This document shows positions 46,407 through 55,158 of a stretch of 64,000 bases of DNA, piece after piece. The DNA comes from Candidatus Neomarinimicrobiota bacterium (GTDB lineage: Bacteria; Fidelibacterota; UBA2242; B5-G15). Location: positions 1 to 64,000 of the forward strand of contig JACDNV010000005.1 in the NCBI GenBank assembly GCA_017656425.1, read 5' to 3'. Both the position numbers and the translations under genes were made by a program. Numbering within the stretch: position 1 is the first letter of the stretch; the number at the start of each line of letters is the position of its first letter. Under the pieces are notes generated by a model. It was not told the origin of the DNA. It saw only the letters and a program-made list of their open reading frames with translations, and did not search any database.

Positions 46407-47699
46407 TTGATATATTTCTGGATACTTGTATATAACTTGATTGTTGTCCCTATTGGTTTTATAGGGTTCAACTTGCTGGCGTTGGTAAATAAAAAAGCCA
46501 GAGCTGGGGTAAGAGGTAGGATAAAATCTAGAGTTGATTTGTTGAATTTTATAAGGAAAAAGAGCAGTAGGAGGGAAACCTTCCTGGTGCATTCTGCTTC
46601 CCTTGGTGAATTTGAACAGGCTAAGCCTGTCATACGGGGATTGAAGGCGTTGAGACCTGATATACTAATAGTAGCTTCCTTTACCTCTCCCAGTGGTTTT
46701 GAGAATGCGGAGAGGATGACGGAAGTTGATCATTATACTTACCTACCTTTGGATACTTACATAGGAATGAGGATATTCCTTCATAAAATAAAACCGTCAA
46801 AAATAATATTTGTCTCGTATGAGCTATGGCCAAATCTTCTTTTCTTGGCTATAAGATATAATATAAAAACATATCTTATTTCGGCAAGATTAAGGAATAT
46901 TGAATTTAAATCCAAGCCGTTATTAAAGAGTATTATGAAAACATTATATGAAATGATAAATAACATATATGCTATATCTGAAAAGGATGAAAGGGCATTT
47001 AAGAATATTCTTGGTATTAATAAGATTCGTGTTCTAACACTTGGTGACACCAGATATGACCAGGTCATAGAAAGGGCGAAAAGGAGAATAAAATTTAACG
47101 TCAAGAAGATTTTCGATGATGGTTTTGTTCTCATTTGTGGTAGTATATGGCCGCAGGATGCCAGATTTTTATTCCCAGCTATAAAAGGTGTCATGGATAA
47201 ATTCGATAATTTTAGAGTTATTATAGCTCCTCATGAACCTACAGAATATGCTATTGAAATGGTCAGAGATTGGTTTAGCCAGTATGATATTAGAGTCCAG
47301 ACTTATACCTCTTTAAATGGCGTATCTGATTCGAAGGTTGTAGTTATTGACACTATTGGTTTACTTGCCGAGCTGTATCATCAGTCGAATGTTGCATTTA
47401 TTGGGGGCAGTTTCCGTGGATCAATTCATAATGTTATGGAACCAGCTGTAGCTGGAAATCCTGTAATATTTGGTCCTTACTACAAGAATTCCAGAGAAGC
47501 TGAGCAACTGTTAGAAGTTGGGGGAGCATTTTGTTGCACGAATGAAAGTGAGATTTACTCACTTATTTTCAAATTCATTGTGGATGAGGATTTCTTTTTA
47601 AAATCCTCTAAGGCAGCCAGTGATTTTATCTTAAACAATCTTGGAGCATCAACTAAAACGGTAAAAGAAATATTAGAATTGAATGAAAATAACAATTAA
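46407..47699 (+). CDS. waaA: Kdo (3-deoxy-D-manno-octulosonate) transferase
   Basis: 430 aa. An N-terminal membrane anchor is followed by the GT30 catalytic motif VHSASLGEFEQAKPVI with the essential Glu, then WPNLLF and a GT-B C-terminus with FIGGSFRGSIHNVMEPAVAG. It adds Kdo to lipid A precursor, which shows that the organism makes LPS. The start is TTG at 46407, seven bases after the GT9 stop. It overlaps the first ECF-type ATPase gene by 17 bases. Confidence 0.92.
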   Translation: MIYFWILVYNLIVVPIGFIGFNLLALVNKKARAGVRGRIKSRVDLLNFIRKKSSRRETFLVHSASLGEFEQAKPVIRGLKALRPDILIVASFTSPSGFENAERMTEVDHYTYLPLDTYIGMRIFLHKIKPSKIIFVSYELWPNLLFLAIRYNIKTYLISARLRNIEFKSKPLLKSIMKTLYEMINNIYAISEKDERAFKNILGINKIRVLTLGDTRYDQVIERAKRRIKFNVKKIFDDGFVLICGSIWPQDARFLFPAIKGVMDKFDNFRVIIAPHEPTEYAIEMVRDWFSQYDIRVQTYTSLNGVSDSKVVVIDTIGLLAELYHQSNVAFIGGSFRGSIHNVMEPAVAGNPVIFGPYYKNSREAEQLLEVGGAFCCTNESEIYSLIFKFIVDEDFFLKSSKAASDFILNNLGASTKTVKEILELNENNN

Positions 47700-48357
47700 G
47701 AATTTGTATTTTAAATACAGAAAGAGTAAATATATCTTCACAGACTTAAATCTAATAATACCATCAGGTAAGTTGACCATTATTATAGGACCTAATGGAA
47801 GTGGTAAGACTACTTTATTAAAATTGATAGCTGGTATACTCAAGCCGCAAGCTGGAGAGATACTATACAATGATTCTTCAATTAATCCGGAACGTATAGG
47901 GTATGTTTTTCAAAATCCAAATGATCAGTTTGTTCATTTAACTGTGGAGCGAGAGCTTGCCTTTGGACTTGAGAATATAGGGCTTGATAGTGATAGCATG
48001 AAAGAAAGAGTAAATCTCAACCTGAAAGAATATAATATGCTTGAAAAAAAATATGACAGTCCAGATAAACTATCAGGAGGAGAACAGCAGAAACTTTCTG
48101 TAGCATGCTTAATGATTTATAATCCAGAGATCATATTAATGGATGAGCCCACCTCTTTTCTTGATGAAAGAGGTAAAGCTATTTTCTACAATAGTTTGAA
48201 TATGGCGAGGAAGAAGGGTAAAACTATTGTCATGGTATCACAGCAGACTAATGAAATTGAGATGGCAGATTATTTAATTGAACTGAGTCAATCTGGTATC
48301 AGAACTTTTTATGAACCTGGGAAGTATTTGAAGAATGATATCGATATCTATTCATAA
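47683..48357 (+). CDS. ECF-type ABC ATPase (EcfA/CbiO-like), first copy
   Basis: 224 aa. The Walker A is IGPNGSGKTTLLK, the Q-loop VFQNPNDQFVHLTVE (the ECF/CbiO-type NPxxQ context), the signature KLSGGEQQKLSVA, the Walker B IILMDEPTSFLD and the switch region MVSQQTNE. ECF ATPases energise vitamin or metal uptake with an EcfT scaffold and an S component. Neither is encoded nearby. It overlaps waaA by 17 bases and the second ATPase by 23. Confidence 0.82.
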   Translation: MKITIKNLYFKYRKSKYIFTDLNLIIPSGKLTIIIGPNGSGKTTLLKLIAGILKPQAGEILYNDSSINPERIGYVFQNPNDQFVHLTVERELAFGLENIGLDSDSMKERVNLNLKEYNMLEKKYDSPDKLSGGEQQKLSVACLMIYNPEIILMDEPTSFLDERGKAIFYNSLNMARKKGKTIVMVSQQTNEIEMADYLIELSQSGIRTFYEPGKYLKNDIDIYS

Positions 48358-48997
48358 TTTAATTTTTTACTACGAAAATAGTTCTGACTTCGAGCTAAGA
48401 ATTGATAATATGAAAATACAGGTAGATGGCATTGTAGGTATTGTGGGTGATTCAGGTTCAGGAAAGACGACTTTTGTAAAGCTTTTGGCAGGTCTGGAAA
48501 AGCCCAGGCAGGGAGTGATTATATTCAATCATTCGGATTGCAATTCCCTTTATATTCCCCAATTTCCTGAGAAAATCCTTATCGGTGGAACAGTAAAAAA
48601 AAGTGTATCACTCATTTTTAAGAATAAAAAGAATTACGATAAGTCTATTGACTTATTTAAAAGTATTTTATCCTTTTTTGATATAAATTATCTGGAAATT
48701 ATGAATAGGTTCGGCTTCGAATTGAGTATGGGTGAGTTAAGGAAATTAGCTATAAGTATGGGTATTGCAGCAAATCCCAATTTACTGATTCTTGATGAGC
48801 CTTCTGTTGGACTTGATTGGCAGAGTAAGAGCAAGCTGGAAAAGCTTTTAAAGGAACAAATTCATGGGAATGTAATTATAGCTTCACATGATAGGAATTT
48901 TATTGATAGAGTTTGTGATGATATTTATCTAATCGATAATGGAACGATACTGTTGCCAATGAAGAAGAAGGAAGACAGAGTTATACAAAGTATATAG
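48335..48997 (+). CDS. ECF-type ABC ATPase, second copy
   Basis: 220 aa. The Walker A is VGDSGSGKTTFVK, the Q-loop YIPQFPEKIL, a weak signature LSMGELRKLAISMG, the Walker B LLILDEPSVGLD and the switch His ASHDRNF. It is more divergent than the first copy, as is common in heterodimeric EcfA1/A2 pairs. It is followed two bases later by pgsA. Confidence 0.78.
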   Translation: MISISIHNLIFYYENSSDFELRIDNMKIQVDGIVGIVGDSGSGKTTFVKLLAGLEKPRQGVIIFNHSDCNSLYIPQFPEKILIGGTVKKSVSLIFKNKKNYDKSIDLFKSILSFFDINYLEIMNRFGFELSMGELRKLAISMGIAANPNLLILDEPSVGLDWQSKSKLEKLLKEQIHGNVIIASHDRNFIDRVCDDIYLIDNGTILLPMKKKEDRVIQSI

Positions 48998-48999
48998 AT

Positions 49000-49578
49000 A
49001 TGAAAGAGAAATTGCAGGCCAGTATACATAGTATAAAACCAAAAAGTTTTGTTACTATTTCAAATATAATTTCGATTTTCAGGGCATTTCTTTCTATACC
49101 GATATTATATTTTTTAAAAAATGATAGACCATGGATTGCTTTGATTGTGATACTTGTCGCTTTTGCCTCGGATGTTTTGGATGGGTGGCTTGCAAGGATA
49201 GCTCATGAAATAACAGAAATTGGTAAGGTGCTTGATCCTCTTGCGGATAAAGTCGTTATCCTGAGTATATTGATGTATATGATAATGGAGGATCTGATAC
49301 CTGTTTATTATTTTCTTTTACTCATTATAAGGGATTTAAGTATTGCTATTCTTGGTATATATTTGATGAATATAAAAGATGTGACACCGCAATCAAACAA
49401 GTTAGGTAAAGTTTCAATTGTTTTCATGGCGGCAGCTATAATGGCATTTTTGTATAATTTTGAATCAATCAAATATTATCTCTTATGGGTATCAATTTTT
49501 TTGATGATAGTTTCCTGGGTTCAATATATGTATACTTTTATAAATTTACTGAGAATTAAGTGCTATACTAAGGAGTGA
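49000..49578 (+). CDS. pgsA: CDP-alcohol phosphatidyltransferase (PgsA-like)
   Basis: 192 aa membrane enzyme. The family motif D-x2-D-G-x2-A-R-x8-G-x3-D-x3-D is complete: DVLDGWLARIAHEITEIGKV followed by LDPLADK. It most likely makes phosphatidylglycerophosphate from CDP-diacylglycerol and glycerol-3-phosphate. Several membrane helices are visible. It lies 10 bases before ftsY. Confidence 0.88.
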   Translation: MKEKLQASIHSIKPKSFVTISNIISIFRAFLSIPILYFLKNDRPWIALIVILVAFASDVLDGWLARIAHEITEIGKVLDPLADKVVILSILMYMIMEDLIPVYYFLLLIIRDLSIAILGIYLMNIKDVTPQSNKLGKVSIVFMAAAIMAFLYNFESIKYYLLWVSIFLMIVSWVQYMYTFINLLRIKCYTKE

Positions 49579-49588
49579 TAAAAGTTTT

Positions 49589-50485
49589 ATGGCAGGGAAT
49601 TTTATAATAGATGGATTAAAGAAAACAAGAAAAGGAGTATTAGAAAAAGTTGGCAACTTATTCAGGATAAGAAAAATATCCGATGAAGACATAGAGGCGA
49701 TTGAAACAGCACTTATTACAAGCGATGTGGGGATTGAAATTACAGAGCAGATTATTGAAAAGCTAAAGAAAGATGGCTTTGAAAAAGAAGTTGTATTATC
49801 AGATAAAATAATAAGAATATTAAAAGAAATGCTACCTGAGATGGACTCTGAGTTTAAAAAAGGTGCGAAACCCCATGTAATTCTTGTAGTTGGTGTCAAT
49901 GGTACAGGGAAGACAACAACTATTGGGAAACTTGCTAATAAATATAGAAAAAACGGGGATAGGGTACTTGTCGTATCTGCCGATACGTTTAGAGCCGCCG
50001 CTGGTGAACAGCTTGAGATATGGGCAAAGAGAGCAGGAGTTGATTTTTTTGCAAATCCAGAATCCAATGATCCGGGGTCGGTGGTTTTTGACTCATTGAG
50101 AAGGGCAAAAAGAAAGGATTATGATATTGTTCTTATTGATACTGCTGGAAGGATGCATACACGGCAGAACTTAATGAATGAACTTGAAAAAATTAAAAGG
50201 GTATGCGGAAAAGTTATGGAAGGAGCGCCCCATGATGTCTGGCTTGTGGTGGATGCTTCCTTTGGCCAAAATGGAGTTGTTCAGACGGAGGAGTTTTTGA
50301 GTAAAATTGGTCTAACTGGGATAATATTAGCAAAAGTTGATGGTACTGCAAAAGGTGGAGTGGCGATTTCTATTGTTAAAAGATATGAGCTTCCAATAAA
50401 ATATGTAGGTTTTGGTGAATCAATTGAGAGTATTGCTGAATTTGATCTCGATGATTATTTAAGAGGGATGTTTAAGCCAGAGTAA
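49589..50485 (+). CDS. ftsY: Signal recognition particle receptor FtsY
   Basis: 298 aa SRP-type GTPase with N and G domains. G1 is [16 protein letters not shown], followed by [18 protein letters not shown], then [20 protein letters not shown], and the closing [14 protein letters not shown]. The acidic A domain of the E. coli protein is absent, as is usual in many phyla. The TAATG overlap couples it to rimO. Confidence 0.95.
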   Translation: MAGNFIIDGLKKTRKGVLEKVGNLFRIRKISDEDIEAIETALITSDVGIEITEQIIEKLKKDGFEKEVVLSDKIIRILKEMLPEMDSEFKKGAKPHVILVVGVNGTGKTTTIGKLANKYRKNGDRVLVVSADTFRAAAGEQLEIWAKRAGVDFFANPESNDPGSVVFDSLRRAKRKDYDIVLIDTAGRMHTRQNLMNELEKIKRVCGKVMEGAPHDVWLVVDASFGQNGVVQTEEFLSKIGLTGIILAKVDGTAKGGVAISIVKRYELPIKYVGFGESIESIAEFDLDDYLRGMFKPE

Positions 50486-51798
50486 TGAGAAATAGAATAA
50501 AAAGCTTTTCTATAGTAACACTTGGATGCCCCAAGAACACAGTAGATTCGGAGGTGCTGAAAGGGGGACTTATAAAAGCTGGACTGAAATATAAAGAGAA
50601 TCCAGAGGGGGTGGACCTGCTGGTTATTAATACCTGTGGTTTTATAGAACCAGCAAGAGAGGAGACTGTCGAGGCAATACTCGAGGCAGTAAATTTAAAA
50701 AAACAAAATAAAATAAAGAGTATTGCGGTTGTGGGTTGCCTTGTGCAGTTATATAAAGATGAACTGAAAGAGGAGATACCTGAGGTTGATTTTTATTCAG
50801 GAGTGGATTTTCAAAAGAGATTATATGAAGAGATTGTTGGAGGGAACTATTATTTCCCCCGTTTTGAGGATCGAGACCTATTAACTCCAGGCCATTATGC
50901 ATATATAAAAATTTCTGATGGATGTGATAATAAATGCTCATTTTGCTCTATTCCTCTTATTAAAGGGAAACAAAAATCCAGAACAGTAGAGGATATAATA
51001 AATGAAGTGAAATATCTCAATACGCTTGGCGTAAAAGAACTAATACTGGTTTCTCAGGATACAACTCGATATGGAACTGACCTGCCTTCAAAGGATACCC
51101 TACCTGAGCTCCTGGAGAAAATACTTAGATTTACCAATGCAAGCTGGATAAGACTATTGTATTGTAATCCCGATTTTTGGCCAGATGATTTGATTGATCT
51201 GGTAAGGGATCATGATAAAATATGTAAATACTTAGATATTCCTATTCAGCATTTTTCAGATAAAATATTGAGAAGCATGAAAAGGGTTAAGTCAGCAAGT
51301 ATGATAAAAAACCTACTGTATGAAATTAGATCAAAAATACCTGATGTTGCAATAAGAACAAGTGTTATAGTAGGTTATCCAGGTGAAACTGAGAAGGAAT
51401 TTTTAGAATTGGTAGATTTTATTGAGGAGTTTAGATTTGATAGGCTTGGAGTTTTTACTTATTCACCTGAAGAAAACACAGAAGCTTATCTACTTAAAGA
51501 TGACATCCCGCAAAAAGAGAAGGATTCACGAAGAGATTTCATAATGCAGAAGCAATGGGAAATAATGGAAGATAGAGCTGAGTCTATTGTTGGAAAAGAA
51601 ATTGATGTTTTAGTTGATTGCATTGAGGAGAATAATGCAGTGGGAAGAACTCAATGGGATGCGCCAGAGATTGATTGTGTAGTCAAAATAAGAAGAGAAA
51701 GCATTGAAATTGAGACTGGTGAAATTTATCGAGTCAAAATAGTTGACAATGATGGGATAGATCTTGTAGGTGAGATAAAGTGTGTGGAGGATAAATGA
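50485..51798 (+). CDS. rimO: Ribosomal protein S12 methylthiotransferase
   Basis: 437 aa. The UPF0004 N-domain has LGCPKNTVDSEVLKGGL with the first cluster cysteines. The radical-SAM CxxxCxxC is in ISDGCDNKCSFCSIP. The TRAM domain is at the C-terminus. The LGCPKN motif separates RimO from the tRNA enzymes MiaB and MtaB. It methylthiolates S12 Asp88. The end overlaps the next gene by ATGA. Confidence 0.94.
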   Translation: MRNRIKSFSIVTLGCPKNTVDSEVLKGGLIKAGLKYKENPEGVDLLVINTCGFIEPAREETVEAILEAVNLKKQNKIKSIAVVGCLVQLYKDELKEEIPEVDFYSGVDFQKRLYEEIVGGNYYFPRFEDRDLLTPGHYAYIKISDGCDNKCSFCSIPLIKGKQKSRTVEDIINEVKYLNTLGVKELILVSQDTTRYGTDLPSKDTLPELLEKILRFTNASWIRLLYCNPDFWPDDLIDLVRDHDKICKYLDIPIQHFSDKILRSMKRVKSASMIKNLLYEIRSKIPDVAIRTSVIVGYPGETEKEFLELVDFIEEFRFDRLGVFTYSPEENTEAYLLKDDIPQKEKDSRRDFIMQKQWEIMEDRAESIVGKEIDVLVDCIEENNAVGRTQWDAPEIDCVVKIRRESIEIETGEIYRVKIVDNDGIDLVGEIKCVEDK

Positions 51799-52859
51799 AG
51801 GGATTAATAACTGCAGGAGGACGAGGTACTCGTCTTAGACCAATAACTCATACTCAGAATAAGCACCTTATTCCGATCGCCAATAAACCTATGCTCAGTT
51901 ATGCACTGGAATATATGAGAGATGCCGGGATAAGGGATGTTGGAATCATAACAAACAAGGATAGTAAAGAGGTTGAAGAAGTTTATGGTGATGGTTCTGA
52001 TCTGGGATTGAACATTAGTTATATTCCCCAGGAGGCTCCACTGGGGCTTGCTCACTGCGTGAAGATTGCGCAGGATTTCATCGGTGATGAATCATTTGTA
52101 TTTTATCTCGGTGATAATATTATTGTTGGTGGTATTAAGGGATTTATTGATGAGTTTTACAAAAATGATGCAAACTGTCATCTTGTGCTTGCGAAAGTGA
52201 AAGATCCTGAAAGGTTTGGTGTCCCTGATTTGAAGGGTAACAGAATCGTAAGAATTGAAGAAAAACCGAAAAAGCCCAGGAGTCCTTATGCTGTTACGGG
52301 AATTTATATTTACGATAAACATATTTTCGAGGCGGTAAACAATATCGAGCCGAGTGCTCGAGGTGAGCTTGAAATATCCGATGCACATCAATATCTAATT
52401 GATAAGGGTTATAAAGTAACCTATTCTGAGATTACTGGCTGGTGGAAGGATACAGGTAAACCTGAGGATTTACTTGAAGCAAATAGGCTGATGCTGGATA
52501 ATTTAAAAGGCAGTATTGAGGGTAAAATAAAGGGTAATAGCCAGATTACTGGAAGAGTAGTTATAGAAAAAGGGGCTGAGATAATCAACAGCAACATTCG
52601 TGGACCTGCAATAATAGGAGCTGGTAGTAGTATTGTGGAGTCATATATCGGCCCGTATACATCGGTTTATTATGACTGTTGTATAGAACATTCGGAGATA
52701 GAGTATAGTATTATACTTGAAAGATGTGTTGTTAAAAATCAAAATGTTCGAATTGAGGCGAGTTTACTTGGTAAAGATGTTAAGATAATTAAAGCAAATA
52801 CGAAGCCATATACAAATAGATTCCTCATTGGTGATCAGAGCATTGTTGAAATAAGATGA
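51795..52859 (+). CDS. Sugar-1-phosphate nucleotidylyltransferase (RmlA-like, long form)
   Basis: 354 aa. The nucleotide-binding signature is GLITAGGRGTRLRPITHTQN with KHLIPIANKPML, then FYLGDNII and VTGIYIYDKHIF. A C-terminal left-handed beta-helix segment (ITGRVVIEKGAEI, then GPAIIGAGSSIVESYIGP) makes it longer than classical RmlA. The family makes dTDP-glucose or related UDP/dTDP-sugars for surface polysaccharide; the exact donor is open. Coupled to rimO by ATGA. Confidence 0.85.
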   Translation: MKGLITAGGRGTRLRPITHTQNKHLIPIANKPMLSYALEYMRDAGIRDVGIITNKDSKEVEEVYGDGSDLGLNISYIPQEAPLGLAHCVKIAQDFIGDESFVFYLGDNIIVGGIKGFIDEFYKNDANCHLVLAKVKDPERFGVPDLKGNRIVRIEEKPKKPRSPYAVTGIYIYDKHIFEAVNNIEPSARGELEISDAHQYLIDKGYKVTYSEITGWWKDTGKPEDLLEANRLMLDNLKGSIEGKIKGNSQITGRVVIEKGAEIINSNIRGPAIIGAGSSIVESYIGPYTSVYYDCCIEHSEIEYSIILERCVVKNQNVRIEASLLGKDVKIIKANTKPYTNRFLIGDQSIVEIR

Positions 52860-52882
52860 AGTATTATTAATTCATTCTAAAT

Positions 52883-52901
52883 ATAGTAACAATATTACTA
52901 T
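52883..52901. promoter_or_regulatory. Inverted repeat upstream of mtaB
   Basis: ATAGTAA-CAATA-TTACTAT, perfect 7-bp arms. A TATAAT-like element (TTATAAT) follows closely. Could be an operator or the end-hairpin of the preceding gene. Weak. Confidence 0.3.
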
Positions 52902-52996
52902 TCTTATAATCCATGTTGTATTCAATCGGTTAATTTTTTATTTTTAATTTGTTTATTGTTGATTGGTAGGGATATTAATAGGTTTTTTAAAGTAAA

Positions 52997-54292
52997 ATGC
53001 AAGATAAGGTGAAAGTATCTGTTATAACTGTGGGCTGTAAGGTAAATCAAGCGGAGTCTGATTCGATTATTGATCAGTTGATTGAGAGAGGTTACAGTGT
53101 AGTAGATAAAAGAGATCGTGCTGATATTGTAATAATTAATAGTTGTGCGGTTACAGCTCATGCTGAGGCAAAATCGCGTGGTGCGATTGCTTTTGCAAGG
53201 CGAGTATCGCCAAATAGTAAAATTTTTGTGACAGGGTGTTATTCACAGAAGGATCCGATTGCAGTAAAAAATATTAAGGGTGTTGATTATGTTATTGATA
53301 ATGTAAAGAAATCGAAATTGATTGATATTATAGATAATATTAACGTAGTTCAAAGCAAAGTTCATATAGCAGATGAATTTAACGAAAGTTGCTTTATAAA
53401 GTCTGGATTGGTGCACAGAAAGTTCAGAACAAGAGCTTTTTTGAAGATCCAGGATGGCTGTAACTTTAGCTGTTCCTATTGCATAGTCCCAAAACTAAGG
53501 GGTAGGTCAAGAGCCAGGCCTGTTGAGGACTGCGTGGAAGAAGCAAAAAAGATGGTAGAAGCTGGCTATAAAGAGATAGTTTTGACGGGAGTAAATATCG
53601 GTTCATATAAATATGGGAAAAACAAACTTGTAGATTTGGTAAAAAGGCTTATTGAAATTGAAGGCATTGGGAGGATTAGGTTAAGCTCCATAGAACCGAA
53701 TCTTATCAATGATGAGTTAATAGATCTTGTGAGAGCAGATAACAGAATTTGCCCACATTTTCACATCCCGTTACAGCATGCCAGTGATAAAATTTTAACT
53801 CTTATGAACAGGAAATATGGTATTGAAGATTATGATAAAATTTTTAATAAAATATATGATTCGGTAGAGAATGTCTGTATCGGGACTGATGTAATTGTTG
53901 GATTTCCGGGTGAGGCAGTTTCTGACTTTGAATACTTGTACGACTATCTGAAAGGAAAACCTTTTAGTTATATTCATGTTTTTAGTTATTCAAATAGGGA
54001 AGGGACACCTGCAGCCAGTTTCGATAATCAGGTTGAACCACGTGAGATAAAAGTCCGATCCCAGAAAATTCAAAAATTATCAAGGGATAAGAGAAGCGAA
54101 TTTATGAAGAAGCAAATAGGTAAAGCCCTTAACGTTCTTTTTGAAAAATCAGAGGATGGTAAATATTATGGTTATTCAGAAAATTACGTAAGAGTATTGG
54201 TAAAAAGTGAGATTAATATTAAAGATAAATTGTTATCCGTTCGAGCCACATTTATGAAGGATGAGATTTTACAGGGAGAGCTAATTGATTAA
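52997..54292 (+). CDS. mtaB: tRNA t6A37 methylthiotransferase
   Basis: 431 aa methylthiotransferase of the MtaB branch. The N-terminal GCKVNQAESD (rather than LGCPKN or MiaB's GCQMN) is diagnostic. The radical-SAM CxxxCxxC is in IQDGCNFSCSYCIVPKLRGR. A TRAM region ends the protein. It converts t6A to ms2t6A in tRNAs reading ANN codons. It ends 7 bases before the kinase stub. Confidence 0.92.
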   Translation: MQDKVKVSVITVGCKVNQAESDSIIDQLIERGYSVVDKRDRADIVIINSCAVTAHAEAKSRGAIAFARRVSPNSKIFVTGCYSQKDPIAVKNIKGVDYVIDNVKKSKLIDIIDNINVVQSKVHIADEFNESCFIKSGLVHRKFRTRAFLKIQDGCNFSCSYCIVPKLRGRSRARPVEDCVEEAKKMVEAGYKEIVLTGVNIGSYKYGKNKLVDLVKRLIEIEGIGRIRLSSIEPNLINDELIDLVRADNRICPHFHIPLQHASDKILTLMNRKYGIEDYDKIFNKIYDSVENVCIGTDVIVGFPGEAVSDFEYLYDYLKGKPFSYIHVFSYSNREGTPAASFDNQVEPREIKVRSQKIQKLSRDKRSEFMKKQIGKALNVLFEKSEDGKYYGYSENYVRVLVKSEINIKDKLLSVRATFMKDEILQGELID

Positions 54293-54299
54293 AGGGTAA

Positions 54300-54461
54300 G
54301 TGTTTTTTTTGTCTGGAAATATTTATGTTGGTAAGAATATTATGACAGAGATGCTTGCTAAGAGATTTGGATGGAAACCATTATGTGAGTTATTGATAGA
54401 TAACCCCTATTTTGAGGATTTCAATCTAGATATGAAAAAATGGAGTTTTGACTTCCAATAA
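54300..54461 (+). pseudogene. Deoxynucleoside kinase N-terminal stub
   Basis: A GTG at 54300 behind AAAGGG opens 53 codons: FFLSGNIYVGKNIMTEMLAK, then RFGWKPLCELLIDNPYFEDF, then NLDMKKWSFDFQ. It follows deoxyadenosine/deoxyguanosine kinases almost residue for residue (IEGNIGAGKTTL, then E...NPYL..FY.DM..WAF.LQ) and then stops. The P-loop is broken: Gly to Tyr and Thr to Asn in GNIYVGKN. About three quarters of the usual 210 residues are missing, with no continuation in the 55 bases before purN. Confidence 0.65.
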
Positions 54462-54516
54462 ATAGGTTGTGTTTTTAATTGGTAAAAGTGTATTTATAAA
54501 GTAAATTTAATAGACT

Positions 54517-55158
54517 ATGAAAGAAAGGAATAAAAATCTTAAAAATATTGCCGTTTTTGCTTCTGGAAGAGGATCGAATTTCAAGGCTATCTTAGAGGAA
54601 ATAAAGAAGGGGAATATACCGGGAAAAGTATGCTGTGTTATAAGCGACAGGCAGAATCCTCCGGTTTTTGAAATTGCAAGGAGTGAGGGAATACCGACAT
54701 TTCATTTGAATAGAAAAAATTTCAAAAGCGGGGATGAGTACGTAGAAAATATATTGAATCTTCTTGATAGTTTTAATATTGATTTAGTTGTGCTTGCTGG
54801 TTATTTAAAATTAATCCCGTCGAAAGTGGTGGAGAAGTATAGAAACAAAATTGTCAATATACATCCTGCATTACTTCCAAATTTTGGTGGGAAAGGATAT
54901 TATGGAATGAAAGTACATGAGGCTGTAATAGAGTCGGGAGTGAAAATAACTGGTGTAACGGTGCATTTTGTTGATGAACGCTATGATAATGGACCGATTA
55001 TTTTACAGGAACCGGTGAGAGTTTTACCTGAAGATACCCCGGAAACCCTTGCTCATAGGGTTCTTGAGGTTGAACATAAAGTTTTTCCAAAAGTTGTGAA
55101 GGCTTTTTGTGAGGATAAGCTTGAGGTTAAGGGAAGGAAAGTGATATGGAAAGAATAG
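54517..55158 (+). CDS. purN: Phosphoribosylglycinamide formyltransferase
   Basis: 213 aa. It transfers formyl from 10-formyl-THF to GAR in purine synthesis. Marks are VFASGRGSNFKAIL, LAGYLKLIP, NIHPALLPNF with the catalytic Asn and His, and GVTVHFVDERYDNGPII with the catalytic Asp. The end overlaps purH by 13 bases. Confidence 0.95.
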   Translation: MKERNKNLKNIAVFASGRGSNFKAILEEIKKGNIPGKVCCVISDRQNPPVFEIARSEGIPTFHLNRKNFKSGDEYVENILNLLDSFNIDLVVLAGYLKLIPSKVVEKYRNKIVNIHPALLPNFGGKGYYGMKVHEAVIESGVKITGVTVHFVDERYDNGPIILQEPVRVLPEDTPETLAHRVLEVEHKVFPKVVKAFCEDKLEVKGRKVIWKE

